The translations under genes were made by a program, and so were the position numbers. Shown piece after piece: positions 1 through 9,302 of a stretch of DNA of 64,000 bases. The stretch comes from Marvinbryantia formatexigens. Its GTDB lineage: Bacteria > Bacillota > Clostridia > Oscillospirales > Ruminococcaceae. Every line of letters starts with the position of its first letter. Position 1 is the stretch's first letter. Under the pieces are notes generated by a model. It was given only the letters and a program-made list of their open reading frames with translations. It was not told the origin of the DNA and ran no database searches. The DNA is taken from NCBI GenBank assembly GCA_021771035.1, contig JAETPU010000002.1:186001-250000 (forward strand), written 5' to 3'.

Positions 1-2
1 GC

Positions 3-488
3 CGGGATGTGAGCGTCCCCTATGACTCCCCCTGGATTTTGGAGGAGATGGCCAGCGCCAGGGGAAGAAGCGTGTACCGGTATTTTGCCTGCCCCGCTGG
101 AGACAGCGACGCCACAGCCAGAAAGAAGGCCCATAACGCCCTGTGGAGCCGGGATATGCTCATGGTGTGCCTGCGGCTTTTGGGCTGGATGCAGGAGAAC
201 CATTTGAGCGCTGCCCAGCTGTCCAAGAGGCTGCCCGGCTACCGGCGGGTGCAGCGGGAAATTCCGTTGCCGGTTCCTCCCGCGCGGCTGCTGAGCCGCC
301 TGAGCCGACAGGAGGGGAGCGAAAGCGGGGACGGCGTGCGCCTGCACCGGGAACTGGGCACCATTCTGGTGCGCCCGGTTGGACGGGGAACCACCGCACG
401 GATTCTGGCAGAGGCGAAAACCGCGGAGATTGCCGCCGAGCTTTGTGCGGATGTGACAAAACTTATCGAAGAATCTCAGGAAGATTGA
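3..488 (+). CDS. phosphohexomutase-like protein, C-terminal part (gene starts before the window)
   Basis: The reading frame is open to the left edge, so only about 160 C-terminal residues are visible. They resemble the end of domain III and domain IV of alpha-D-phosphohexomutases (phosphoglucomutase, phosphomannomutase, GlmM), which move phosphate between sugar carbons 1 and 6. The best match is the late stretch LVRPVGRG followed by ARILAEA, which aligns with the family phosphate-binding loop RPSGTEPK and the strand after it. The loop is unusual because the SGTE core is replaced by VGRG. The middle holds an atypical helical stretch (about residues 45-100). No downstream gene is coupled to it: a promoter for the next gene begins at the stop codon. 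Family assignment is moderately sure; activity and substrate cannot be judged from this fragment. Confidence 0.6.
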   Translation, partial: RDVSVPYDSPWILEEMASARGRSVYRYFACPAGDSDATARKKAHNALWSRDMLMVCLRLLGWMQENHLSAAQLSKRLPGYRRVQREIPLPVPPARLLSRLSRQEGSESGDGVRLHRELGTILVRPVGRGTTARILAEAKTAEIAAELCADVTKLIEESQED

Positions 489-489
489 C

Positions 490-518
490 TTGACAACCCC
501 CGGGATTCCCGATAGAAT
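490..518 (+). promoter_or_regulatory. sigma-A promoter for rnj
   Basis: TTGACA at 490-495 and TAGAAT at 513-518 are separated by exactly 17 nt, a near-perfect housekeeping promoter. It begins at the stop codon of the upstream gene. Transcription would start near 525, leaving a leader of about 620 nt before rnj. Confidence 0.8.
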
Positions 519-524
519 AATAAG

Positions 525-1143
525 GAATGTTGTGTTCGTGATAGGGCCTGCACTTCTTTGGCGGCCCTGGGATTTCTGGCTTTTGTGCCGGATAATTCCC
601 GTCTTTTCTCAGATTGGATCGGCTTAAAAGTTCACACAGACGCAGGCCTTGCGCGCTGAAAACCCATCAGGTGAAATTCCTCGGAGCGGAAAAAAGGGGA
701 TTTTCTAGTCGGAATTTGGATTTTGGGTTTTCCCGGCGCCTGGTTCAGTGGATTGAGGGCGTATTTTAAAGCCCTGAAAGGGCCCAACGCAGCGGCATCA
801 ACACCGCCCCGTCCGGTTTTGCCGAATGACGCGGCTTGTTGGAGGTTCCGGCCTGCCCTTTCGGTGCGTGCTATCCCTGTGACGGTTTATGGGCTGTAAT
901 TTAAGGCGGGCTAAAGCGCCTTTGTTTGCGGGGGCCGGGCAGTTTGCGATCCGTGCGCCTGCAGGAGAGAAGAAAAATTCGTTGATTTGGAAAAATCCCC
1001 TTAGGGGATTTACGGCATACAAGGAGAGACTGCCAGTCTGCGAAAACGGCGAACCCACATGAAAACATAGGAAATGGTTTGCGGGCAAGAAGGCCTGCTC
1101 AACCGTGACGGCTGCATAGAAACAACAAACGGAGGTAGAAACA
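525..1143 (+). promoter_or_regulatory. long structured 5' leader of rnj (no gene seen)
   Basis: No plausible gene lies in this stretch of about 620 nt. It holds several hairpins: AGGGCC/GGCCCT (543-548 with 563-568), CTGGC/GCCGG (about 576-591), and a perfect 8-bp stem AAATCCCC/GGGGATTT (993-1000 with 1004-1011). None has a T-tract, so they are not simple terminators. The leader could regulate RNase J synthesis or contain a separate small RNA. I match it to no known riboswitch or housekeeping RNA. Confidence 0.5.
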
Positions 1144-3210
1144 GTGACATTAGATGAAAGAATTTTAGTGGATTCCCTGGCGCAGGCAGGCCAGGACGCC
1201 AGCTTTGAGCCCCAGCGGGACAAGGATCCGGCGTCCCGTCCCCGCCCGCGGCGCAGAACCCCGAGGCCCCGCATGGGTTCGGCCAAGAAAAACCAGGAGA
1301 ATGCCGAGAGCGTATCCCAGAATCTCACCGGGGATTCTGGGGCGGGTGCGCATCTGTATGAAAAAATCGAACCCGCCGCAGCGCCCAGCCAGCCCCAGCA
1401 AAAGCCGGCGAGAGCGCCCCGGGGGAAAAACCAGAAGGCGCAGCAGGCAAAGGAGGCTCCGGCCAAAACCCAGCCGGAGAAAGCGGAAAAGACGGAGCGC
1501 CCCCGGCGTACCCAGCGGCGTTCCCCGGGCCAGGGCAGAAAAACCACCCCGGTGCGGATTATTCCCCTGGGAGGCCTGGGGGAAATCGGAAAGAATATGA
1601 CGCTCTATGAGTGCGGAAACGATATGTTCCTGGTGGACTGCGGAATCTCCTTCCCGGATGAGGATATGCTGGGTGTGGATTTGGTGATTCCGGATTTCTC
1701 CTATGTGGAATCCAACCGGGACAAGCTGCGGGGCATTGTGTTGACCCACGGCCATGAGGATCACATCGGCGCGCTGCCGTATCTGCTCAAAAATGTGAAT
1801 GTACCGGTGTACGGCACCAGGCTCACCCTGGGGCTGGTGGAGGGTAAGCTCAAGGAGCACGGCCTGCTGGGCCGGGTTCAGCTGAATGTGGTAAAGCCCC
1901 GGGATACGGTGAAGATGGGCTGTATGGCGGTGGAATTTATCCGGGTGAACCACTCCATCCCCGACGCGTGCGCCATGGCGATCCATACGCCGGCCGGCGT
2001 CATTATCCAGACCGGCGACTATAAGGTGGATTTCACCCCCATCGAGGGCGAAGTCATCGATTTGGCCCGCTTCGGCGAATTGGGGAGCAAAGGCGTTCTG
2101 GCCCTGCTGCCGGACTCCACCAACGCGGAGAAGCCGGGCAGCACCACCAGCGAGCGCAAGGTGGGCGAGAGCTTTGAGATGCTCTTCCGCCGTGCCCAGA
2201 GCAAGCGGATTATCATTGCAACCTTCGCTTCCAATATCCACCGTGTGCAGCAGATCATCGACGCCGCGGTGCGCTACGGGCGCAAGGTGGCGGTTTCCGG
2301 GCGCAGCATGGTGAACGTGGTCACCAAGGCCCTGGAGCTGGGATATCTGCATATCCCCGATGGGGTCCTTGTGGATATCGACGCGGTGGGCCGTTACCGG
2401 GACGATGAGATGGTGCTCATCACCACGGGCAGCCAGGGAGAGCCTATGAGCGCCCTGTACCGCATCGCCATGGCGGATCACCGCAAGGTCTCCCTGACCG
2501 GAAACGATTTTATCATCATCTCCGCGAGGCCAATCCCCGGCAACGAAAAGCTGGTGAGCCGCGTGGTCAACGAGCTGATGAAGCAGGGGGCCGACGTGGT
2601 GTATGAATCCATGTACGAGGTCCATGTCTCCGGACACGCCTGCCAGGATGAGCAGAAGATGATGATAGCCCTGACAAAGCCGAAATTTTTCGTTCCGGTG
2701 CACGGCGAGTACAAGCACCTGAAGAAAAACGCGGATACCGCTATGAGCATGGGAATCGACCCCAGCCATATCCATATCGGAGAGAACGGCCAGGTGATTG
2801 AGTTCAACGGCGTGGACATGAAGGTGACCGGCACCGTTCCCAGCGGACAGGTCTTTGTAGACGGCCTGGGCGTGGGCGACGTGGGCTCCATTGTCCTGCG
2901 CGACCGCAAGCATCTGGCGGAGGACGGCCTGATTGTGGTGGTTACCACTATGCAGCGCGAGACCGGGCAGATTATCTCCGGGCCGGATATCGTCTCCCGC
3001 GGCTTTGTGTATGTGCGGGAGGCTGAGAACCTGATGAACGAGATCCGCCGCATTGCCAAGAAGGCTATCGAGGACTGTGTGAGCTCCAATGTGCGGGAGT
3101 GGGGAAGCATCAAGAACCGCATTAAGGACAATTTGGGGGACTATCTGTACTCCAAAACCAAGCGCAGCCCCATGATTCTGCCAGTGATTCAGGAAGTCAA
3201 ACAGCAGTAA
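1144..3210 (+). CDS. rnj: ribonuclease J
   Basis: Metallo-beta-lactamase/beta-CASP ribonuclease of 688 residues with 5'-to-3' exonuclease and endonuclease activity in mRNA decay and rRNA maturation. The start is GTG, with GGAGG about 9 nt upstream. The catalytic core begins near residue 136 (RIIPLGGLGEIGKN), with the zinc motif H202-G-H-E-D-H207, followed by the beta-CASP domain and a C-terminal domain containing SRGFVY. Family members are usually about 550 residues. The extra roughly 135 N-terminal residues are rich in Lys, Arg, Pro, Gln and Ala and look disordered. The gene stands alone behind its own promoter and long leader. Assignment to J1 or J2 cannot be made from sequence alone. Confidence 0.95.
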   Translation: MTLDERILVDSLAQAGQDASFEPQRDKDPASRPRPRRRTPRPRMGSAKKNQENAESVSQNLTGDSGAGAHLYEKIEPAAAPSQPQQKPARAPRGKNQKAQQAKEAPAKTQPEKAEKTERPRRTQRRSPGQGRKTTPVRIIPLGGLGEIGKNMTLYECGNDMFLVDCGISFPDEDMLGVDLVIPDFSYVESNRDKLRGIVLTHGHEDHIGALPYLLKNVNVPVYGTRLTLGLVEGKLKEHGLLGRVQLNVVKPRDTVKMGCMAVEFIRVNHSIPDACAMAIHTPAGVIIQTGDYKVDFTPIEGEVIDLARFGELGSKGVLALLPDSTNAEKPGSTTSERKVGESFEMLFRRAQSKRIIIATFASNIHRVQQIIDAAVRYGRKVAVSGRSMVNVVTKALELGYLHIPDGVLVDIDAVGRYRDDEMVLITTGSQGEPMSALYRIAMADHRKVSLTGNDFIIISARPIPGNEKLVSRVVNELMKQGADVVYESMYEVHVSGHACQDEQKMMIALTKPKFFVPVHGEYKHLKKNADTAMSMGIDPSHIHIGENGQVIEFNGVDMKVTGTVPSGQVFVDGLGVGDVGSIVLRDRKHLAEDGLIVVVTTMQRETGQIISGPDIVSRGFVYVREAENLMNEIRRIAKKAIEDCVSSNVREWGSIKNRIKDNLGDYLYSKTKRSPMILPVIQEVKQQ

Positions 3211-3266
3211 TTTCCGGGATTTGGCAAATTTCCAATTTCGACAGAATAAAATTGTGTGTTATCACT

Positions 3267-3332
3267 AAAAAATTAATTTTTTACCGTTCTCTTTTGGATT
3301 GGCTTTTCAAATGTCCGCCGATATGGTAAGAT
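3267..3332 (+). promoter_or_regulatory. promoter region of gdpP
   Basis: The gap 3211-3550 holds no gene. An A/T palindrome (A6TTAAT6) lies at 3267-3282. It is followed by TTTTCA at 3304-3309, a 17-nt spacer, and an extended -10 TGG-TAAGAT ending at 3332. I infer this promoter drives gdpP, with a leader of about 210 nt. Confidence 0.6.
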
Positions 3333-3550
3333 GAAGGAAAAGCAGGCAGTGCTGATGGATGAGGCCGCGCACGGCGCCTTTCGGGGTTCATGACTCCCGA
3401 GAGGGGCGCTCCGGCGGCGGAATTCCGGTTTCGAACAATGGGGATACGGTGCAGAGAACAGGGCGTGTTTCGATTGGATTCGGGCATGCCCTGATTCGAT
3501 TTTTTTGGCTGCGCTGAAGCGTCGGGCAGCACGAAAGGGTGGGAAGAACG

Positions 3551-5527
3551 GTGAACAATAAAAAGCTTTGGATTTTGCGCTCGTCCATCGGGCTGATGAT
3601 AACCCTGTGCGTGGCGTTTACCATTGCCACAGCGTTTTTAAACCAGACGGTCTTTTATGTGGAAGCCGGAATTTTGGTGGCGGCGAGTATTCTGGTGCTG
3701 ATCAGGCTGCGCCGGGTCAAAGCGGATCTCCATGAGTTCATGCAGAATATCGGTTCCACCCTGTCCTCCGCGCAGAGCGACGCACTGTTAAAATTCCCCA
3801 TTCCGCTGTTTGTGGTGGGCAATGCGGGGGAAGTGGTTTGGTATAACCATCTGGCCAGGGATACTGTGCTCAACGGCCAGGAGGATATGTTCGGGGAAAA
3901 GCTGCAGGTACTGGTTCCGGAACTGGATATGACCCTGGTGAGCCGCCCGGGCGGACAGCGGGTCTCCAGCGGCGGGCACTACTATACGGCGTTTTCCGTA
4001 TTTGCCTATGGGCGCGAGGACGGCGGTGCCTATATCATCTATCTGGTGGATGACACCGAGGTGGCAAAGCAGGCGCTGGAATACCAGGAATCCCGTCCGT
4101 CGGTGCTCTCCATTGTCATTGACAACTATGAGGAACTGATGCAGGGCGCCAAGGAGAGCCAAAAGGCCCAGGTGCTCGGGGAAATCGAGGGGTTGCTGGA
4201 GCAGTTTGTCTCCGATGCCAACGGCCTGCTCAAGCGCATGGATCGCAACCGGTTTATCGCCATTATCGAAGAACGGTATATGGTGAAAATTTTAGCCGGG
4301 CGGTTTGAAATTCTGGATAAGGTGCGCTCCATTGTGTGTGAGGAAAACCTTTCGCCCACGCTCTCTATCGGCGTTGGCCGGGGATCCGCCACGCTGCACG
4401 AGGCGGATCGTATGGCGGCGCAGGCGCTGGAAATGGCGCTGGGGCGCGGCGGGGATCAGGCCGCGCTGCGCACCTCCAACGGGTTTGAATTTTACGGCGG
4501 CGTCTCCAAGGGAATCGAAAAGCGCAACCGGGTGAAAACCCGGATTGTGGCGGCGGCTTTGACGGATTTAATCCAAAACAGTGAAAACGTCATCGTGATG
4601 GGCCACCACTTTGCGGATTTGGACTGCCTGGGCGCTGCAATCGGGCTCACCAAGGCCATCCGGCAGATGGGCCGGGAGTGTGTCATCGCCATAAACGCGG
4701 CGACGAACCTGGCCTCGCCGCTCTATGACCGGTATCTCCAGGAAGGGGAGTCGGATCTGTTTTTGGAGCCTTCCATGGCTATCGAGCGCGTGATGCGGCG
4801 GACCCTCTTGATTGTGGTGGATACCCATCTGCCCTATTTTGTGGAGTCCCAGGAGCTGTTTAAGCTGTGTAAAACTGTGGCGGTCATCGATCACCATCGC
4901 AAGATGGTGGGACATATCGACAACGCGGTTATCTTCTACCATGAGCCCTACGCCTCCTCCGCTTCGGAGATGGTTTCGGAATTGCTGCAGTACTTCGACG
5001 GGCATATCCGGATTTCCCGCATGGACGCGGAGGCCCTGCTCTCGGGCATTATGCTGGATACCAGGAATTTCGCCATGCGCACCGGTGTGCGTACCTTTGA
5101 GGCCGCGGCCTATCTGCGGCGTCTGGGCGCGGATACGGTGGAGGTGAAAAAGCTGTTTTCCAACAGCATGGGTGCCTATCAGAAGAAGATGCAGATCGTC
5201 TCCTCCGCCAGGGTATACCAGAACTGCGCCATTGCCGAATCACAGCTGTGCGACGACATCAAGGTGGTGGCTCCCCAAGCGGCGGATGAGCTGCTGGGAA
5301 TCACCGGTGTGGACGCCTCCTTTGTGATGTATGAGTACGACGGCGGCGTGTCCTTCTCCGCCAGAAGCCTTGGAAACGTCAATGTCCAGCTGATTATGGA
5401 AAAGCTGGGCGGCGGCGGCCATTTCACCATGGCCGGGGCGCAGCTGGAGAATACGGATTTGGAGCACGCGGAACTGCTGCTGCGCCAGGCAATCCGCGAA
5501 TACAATGAGGAAAAGACAGCAAAGTAG
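3551..5527 (+). CDS. gdpP: cyclic-di-AMP phosphodiesterase GdpP (DHH family)
   Basis: Membrane-anchored phosphodiesterase that hydrolyses c-di-AMP to pApA, lowering this second messenger of potassium and wall homeostasis. The GTG at 3551 (MNNKKLW) is preferred over one at 3539, because AAAGGGTGGG sits 7-8 nt upstream; it gives 658 residues, the usual GdpP length. Order: two N-terminal membrane helices (about residues 7-55), a PAS-like sensor (about 75-165), a degenerate GGDEF domain (about 170-300), then DHH and DHHA1 domains. Catalytic signatures are MGHHFADLDCLGAAIG, DTHLP, VIDHHRK and the C-terminal GGGGHFTMAG. The next genes, rplI and dnaB, follow in the order typical of Firmicutes. Confidence 0.95.
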   Translation: MNNKKLWILRSSIGLMITLCVAFTIATAFLNQTVFYVEAGILVAASILVLIRLRRVKADLHEFMQNIGSTLSSAQSDALLKFPIPLFVVGNAGEVVWYNHLARDTVLNGQEDMFGEKLQVLVPELDMTLVSRPGGQRVSSGGHYYTAFSVFAYGREDGGAYIIYLVDDTEVAKQALEYQESRPSVLSIVIDNYEELMQGAKESQKAQVLGEIEGLLEQFVSDANGLLKRMDRNRFIAIIEERYMVKILAGRFEILDKVRSIVCEENLSPTLSIGVGRGSATLHEADRMAAQALEMALGRGGDQAALRTSNGFEFYGGVSKGIEKRNRVKTRIVAAALTDLIQNSENVIVMGHHFADLDCLGAAIGLTKAIRQMGRECVIAINAATNLASPLYDRYLQEGESDLFLEPSMAIERVMRRTLLIVVDTHLPYFVESQELFKLCKTVAVIDHHRKMVGHIDNAVIFYHEPYASSASEMVSELLQYFDGHIRISRMDAEALLSGIMLDTRNFAMRTGVRTFEAAAYLRRLGADTVEVKKLFSNSMGAYQKKMQIVSSARVYQNCAIAESQLCDDIKVVAPQAADELLGITGVDASFVMYEYDGGVSFSARSLGNVNVQLIMEKLGGGGHFTMAGAQLENTDLEHAELLLRQAIREYNEEKTAK

Positions 5528-5765
5528 AACAGAAAAATGCTTGGCGCCACTTGCAGGAATTCGCGCTTTGCAGTAACATAAGGAAAGGAGCTCTTGTCCA
5601 ATGGGAGGGCTCTGCAACATTAACAGGGAAAGGACAGTCCGGTTCCCGTGCCACTGAGCTGCTGTTTTGCAGTTTGGAGCCCGGTATGTTTGCCGCTCAA
5701 GGCGGTTTTGCGGGCGCCGCTGGAAACGTGAAACAGGCAGCGGCGGGAATGGAGCGGTTGCAGCA

Positions 5766-6212
5766 ATGAAAGTGATTTTGACGCAGGATGTAAAGGGCAG
5801 CGGAAAAAAGGGGCAGCTGGTGGAAGTTTCCGACGGCTACGCCAAAAACTTTCTTTTAAAGAAAGGGCTTGCCAAAGAGGCCACAGCACAGGCACTCAAT
5901 GAACTGAAGAATAAAGAGGCTTCCACTCAGTACCATGCCGAGATGGAGCGCAAGGCGGCACAGGAGGCGGCAGCCAAGGTCAGCGGAAAAACGGTGAAGC
6001 TCACCGCGAAAGCCGGCCAGAAGGGCAGGCTGTTTGGTTCCGTTACGGCTAAGGAAATCGCCGAGGCGCTGGCAAGCCAGTACCAGGTGACGGTGGACAA
6101 GAGAAAAATTGTCCTGGATACGGATATTAAAAACTTCGGCACCTTTGGGGTTGAAATTAAATTTTTAGCCGGTGTCACCGCCAAAATCTCCGTGATGGTC
6201 ACGGAGGAATAG
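5766..6212 (+). CDS. rplI: 50S ribosomal protein bL9
   Basis: Large-subunit protein L9, 148 residues, the normal length. It starts [21 protein letters not shown], the conserved N-terminal rRNA-binding domain with its Gly/Lys-rich loop. A long central helix (about residues 40-75) joins a C-terminal domain containing GRLFGSVT and [12 protein letters not shown]. The ATG at 5766 is chosen because the bL9 domain begins exactly there and GGAG lies about 10 nt upstream; an open frame extends further 5' but has no bL9 similarity. A terminator-like hairpin follows, so rplI and dnaB may be only partly cotranscribed. Confidence 0.97.
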   Translation: MKVILTQDVKGSGKKGQLVEVSDGYAKNFLLKKGLAKEATAQALNELKNKEASTQYHAEMERKAAQEAAAKVSGKTVKLTAKAGQKGRLFGSVTAKEIAEALASQYQVTVDKRKIVLDTDIKNFGTFGVEIKFLAGVTAKISVMVTEE

Positions 6213-6232
6213 GTTCAAAGCGGAAAGTCGGG

Positions 6233-6266
6233 TCCCCCGCCGGGCGCTGCCGGGTGGGGGATTTTT
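6233..6266 (+). terminator. intrinsic terminator between rplI and dnaB
   Basis: TCCCCCGCC (6233-6241) pairs with GGTGGGGGA (6253-6261), with one G-U pair, followed by five Ts. It should end or attenuate transcripts after rplI. Confidence 0.75.
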
Positions 6267-6452
6267 CTGGAAGGATTTTGAAAAGAAGCCCTGTGGGGCC
6301 GGCTGAACCTGTCTGGCTGTTTTTCAGTGAATGGCAGGGATGGTGGAAACGCTTGTTTTTCCGCCGGAGTTTCTGCCGTTAAACCAGAGGGCAGGATGTG
6401 AGTCCGGCATCGGCGGGCCGGTGCGATTCCCGAAAAGGAGAGGTCGATTCAT

Positions 6453-7808
6453 ATGGCAGATTTTTACGAGCAGCCGGGGCAGCTCACCGGGGGCGTCCCC
6501 TTCAGCCTGGAGGCGGAGCAGTCGGTACTGGGCGCGGTGATATTGGATCCCCCCTGCCTGATGCGGGTGATGGATTATCTGAAGCCGGAATGCTTCTACC
6601 GGGAGCAGCACCGGCAGATTTTCTCCGTCATGGTGCGGATGTTTACCGCCGCCATGCCGCTGGATTTCGTCACGCTGCTCCAGCAGGTGCGGGATCAGGA
6701 AATTTTTGAAACCGAGCAGGACGCCAAAATCTATCTCACACAGTTGGCCCAGGTGGTCCCCACCTCCGCCAATGTGGAGGCCTATGCCAAAATTGTCCGG
6801 GAAAAATTTTATCTGCGCAGCCTGATTGGCGCCGCTCAGGAAATTATCTCCAACACTCAGGATGGGGAAGGGGACGCCAGTACCCTTCTGGACGCCGCGG
6901 AACAGCGCATCTATGAGATCCGCCAGGGCCGGGATGCCCAGAGCCTGCAGCGCATCGATGAAATTATCATTCAGACCTACGATCAGCTCCAGAAGCTCAG
7001 CGGCGAGGACCGGGAGAAATACCTGGGCCTTCCCACCGGATTTTCGGAGCTGGACCGCATCACCAGCGGGCTGAATAAATCCGACCTGGTTCTGGTGGCG
7101 GCGCGTCCCGCTATGGGAAAAACCAGCTTTGCTCTGAATATTGCGGCCAACGTAGCCAAAAGTACACAGAAGAAGGTGGCGATTTTCTCCCTGGAGATGT
7201 CCAAGGAGCAGCTGGCCTCCAAGATGCTCTCCACAGAGGCCAGCATCGTGGGCACGTCCTTAAAAACCGGGCAGCTCACCGGGGACGACTGGGTGCGCCT
7301 GGCACAGGCGGCGCAGATTCTCTCCCGGTGCCAGATCTATATCGACGATTCCTCCGGCATCACCGTGCCGGAGATGAAGGCTAAGCTGCGCCGCCTCAAG
7401 GACGTGGGTGTGGTGATCATCGACTACCTGCAGCTGATGACAACCGGCCGCCGTACGGAAAACCGCGTCCAGGAGGTCTCGGAGATCACCCGCTCCTTAA
7501 AAATTATGGCCAAGGAGCTCAATGTCCCCATCATAACCCTGGCGCAGCTCTCCCGTGGGCCGGAGGCCAGGGCCGATCACCGTCCGGTGCTCTCGGATTT
7601 GAGGGAATCCGGCTCCATCGAGCAGGATGCGGACTCCGTCATGCTTTTGTTCCGGGAGGCATACTATGATAAAACCAGCGAGGAGCAGAACATCGCCGAA
7701 TGTATCGTGGCCAAAAACCGCCACGGCGAAACCGGCACTGTCAAGCTCTCCTGGGAGGGCCAGTTCACCCGGTTTGGAAATTTGGAGCTGTTCCGCGATG
7801 AAAACTAA
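6453..7808 (+). CDS. dnaB: replicative DNA helicase DnaB (DnaC in Bacillus naming)
   Basis: Hexameric replicative helicase that unwinds DNA 5' to 3' at the fork, 451 residues, normal length. The N-terminal domain (about 15-115) begins with PFSLEAEQSVLGAVI. A linker helix leads to the RecA-like core with Walker A ARPAMGKTS (about 219-227), the segment FSLEMSKEQLASKM, Walker B VVIIDYLQLM, and the C-terminal LSDLRESGSIEQDAD and AKNRHGETG motifs. The ATG has AAAGGAG about 13 nt upstream. The last codons overlap the start of tilS, implying translational coupling. No intein interrupts the gene. Confidence 0.97.
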   Translation: MADFYEQPGQLTGGVPFSLEAEQSVLGAVILDPPCLMRVMDYLKPECFYREQHRQIFSVMVRMFTAAMPLDFVTLLQQVRDQEIFETEQDAKIYLTQLAQVVPTSANVEAYAKIVREKFYLRSLIGAAQEIISNTQDGEGDASTLLDAAEQRIYEIRQGRDAQSLQRIDEIIIQTYDQLQKLSGEDREKYLGLPTGFSELDRITSGLNKSDLVLVAARPAMGKTSFALNIAANVAKSTQKKVAIFSLEMSKEQLASKMLSTEASIVGTSLKTGQLTGDDWVRLAQAAQILSRCQIYIDDSSGITVPEMKAKLRRLKDVGVVIIDYLQLMTTGRRTENRVQEVSEITRSLKIMAKELNVPIITLAQLSRGPEARADHRPVLSDLRESGSIEQDADSVMLLFREAYYDKTSEEQNIAECIVAKNRHGETGTVKLSWEGQFTRFGNLELFRDEN

Positions 7809-9177
7809 GGTGTTAAAGGCCGTCGGGGAATACGCCATGCTCACCCGGGGGGACTGCGTCATTGCAGCAGTCTCCGGCGGGGCGGATTCCATCGCGATGC
7901 TGCACTGCCTGCTGCAGCTTCGGGAGCAGCTGGGAATTGCTCTGCGGGCCTGCCATGTGAACCATTGCCTGCGGGGAGAGGAATCCATGCGGGACGAGGC
8001 GTTTGTCCGCCGGATTTGCCGGGAGTGGAGCATCCCTTTGAGCGTATTCCGGCTGTCCCTAGAGCGCCAGAGGCTTGCGGGCGAGTCGGTGGAGACTGCC
8101 GCCAGGCGGTGCCGCTATGCCTGTTTGGAGCGCTGCGCCGGCCGGTTTGGCGGCAGGATTGCCACGGCCCATACCCTGAGCGATTCCATGGAAACTCTGT
8201 TTTATAACCTGATGCGGGGAACCGGTATCAAGGGGCTGGGGGGCATTCCCCCGGTTCGGGGCAGGATTATCCGCCCGCTCTGCTTGTGTACCCGCGCCCA
8301 GGTGGAGCGCTACTGCGGGGAAAATTCCCTAAGCTATGTGACCGACAGCACCAACCTGCAGGATATCTATGCCCGCAACCGTATCCGCCACCAGCTGATT
8401 CCGGTGGTGGCCCGGCTGGCCCCCCACAGCGAAAAGACCATCCCAAGGCTGATGCAGACAGCCCGGGAGGACAGCGAGTATCTGGAGGAAATGGCCCGCC
8501 AGGCCCTGCAGTCCTCCAGAATGCCAGGCGGGATTTGCGCGAGGCGGCTACAGGAGATGCCTGCGGCGCTCCGGCGCCGGTGCGCTGCGCTGCTTTTGCA
8601 GGAGAACGGCTTTACCGTGAGCTTTGAGCGCACACAGGAGGTTCTGCAGATGCTCAGCGCCGGGCATGGCCGCCTGGAATATGCGCCGGGGAGGTATTTG
8701 TCCCTGCGGGATGGCCGGGTTTTTTGTGAGGAACGCATAGAGCCCGAGCCTGCGTTCTGTGAACCGGTCCGGTTTTCGCAGGGCCGTGCCGTGGTGTTTG
8801 CCGCGGGAAAACGACTGGAGATTCAAAAAGTAAATTATGAATTTTTTAAAAATTTGGAGAAAGATTCCTGGATGGACTTAAAAAACATCCTGGATTATGA
8901 TAGAATTACAGGGACAATGCAGGTCCGGCAGCGCCAGGCGGGGGATACGATTGCCCTTGCCGGGCGCAATGGAACCAAATCGCTGAAAAAGCTCTTTCAT
9001 GAGGCAGGGCTGTCCCTGGCCCAGCGCAGCCGCCGTCTGGTGCTGTGTGACAGCGAGGGGCCCGTCTGGCTGGAGGGGTTTGGGGTAAGCAGGCGCGCGG
9101 CGATCAAAGAACCGCCGCGGGTTTGTCTGCTGGTCCGTGTATTGAAGGCTCACTCAGATAATGAAAACGGAATATAG
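7798..9177 (+). CDS. tilS: tRNA(Ile)-lysidine synthetase TilS
   Basis: Converts C34 of the AUA-reading tRNA-Ile to lysidine, using ATP and lysine. 459 residues. The N-terminal PP-loop ATPase carries AAVSGGADSIAML (about residues 22-34), then CHVNHCLRGEES, TAHTLSDSMETLFYNLMRGTGIKGL and ARNRIRHQLIP, all typical of TilS. The C-terminal substrate-binding part ends with GTKSLKKLFHEAGL. The ATG at 7798 lies inside the last codons of dnaB (11-nt overlap), with GGAG about 10 nt upstream. A longer open frame 5' of this start is only dnaB read in another frame. As in Bacillus, it is followed by hpt and ftsH. Confidence 0.95.
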   Translation: MKTKVLKAVGEYAMLTRGDCVIAAVSGGADSIAMLHCLLQLREQLGIALRACHVNHCLRGEESMRDEAFVRRICREWSIPLSVFRLSLERQRLAGESVETAARRCRYACLERCAGRFGGRIATAHTLSDSMETLFYNLMRGTGIKGLGGIPPVRGRIIRPLCLCTRAQVERYCGENSLSYVTDSTNLQDIYARNRIRHQLIPVVARLAPHSEKTIPRLMQTAREDSEYLEEMARQALQSSRMPGGICARRLQEMPAALRRRCAALLLQENGFTVSFERTQEVLQMLSAGHGRLEYAPGRYLSLRDGRVFCEERIEPEPAFCEPVRFSQGRAVVFAAGKRLEIQKVNYEFFKNLEKDSWMDLKNILDYDRITGTMQVRQRQAGDTIALAGRNGTKSLKKLFHEAGLSLAQRSRRLVLCDSEGPVWLEGFGVSRRAAIKEPPRVCLLVRVLKAHSDNENGI

Positions 9178-9302
9178 CTGGAAAATGTTCTCAAACAGGC
9201 CGGCGCTTTTGTGTTGGAGGCAGCGGCTGTGTTACGGTTTTTAGCTCCGGGCGGCGCCAGCCGATGCCCGGCATCATTCCCGGAAAGGAAAGGTTCATCA
9301 CA

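Noticed and set aside
798-1547. A minus-strand open frame over the rnj leader
   Set aside because: Low-complexity Arg/Ser/Phe-rich product, overlaps the rnj coding start and has no ribosome binding site.
1165-2913. A 582-codon open frame antisense to rnj
   Set aside because: It mirrors rnj in GC-rich sequence, is rich in His, Gly and Gln, has no ribosome binding site, and matches no family.
5551-5579. TTGCAG-17-TAACAT as a promoter for rplI
   Set aside because: Only three and four of six consensus bases match, and rplI can be read from gdpP; too weak to list.
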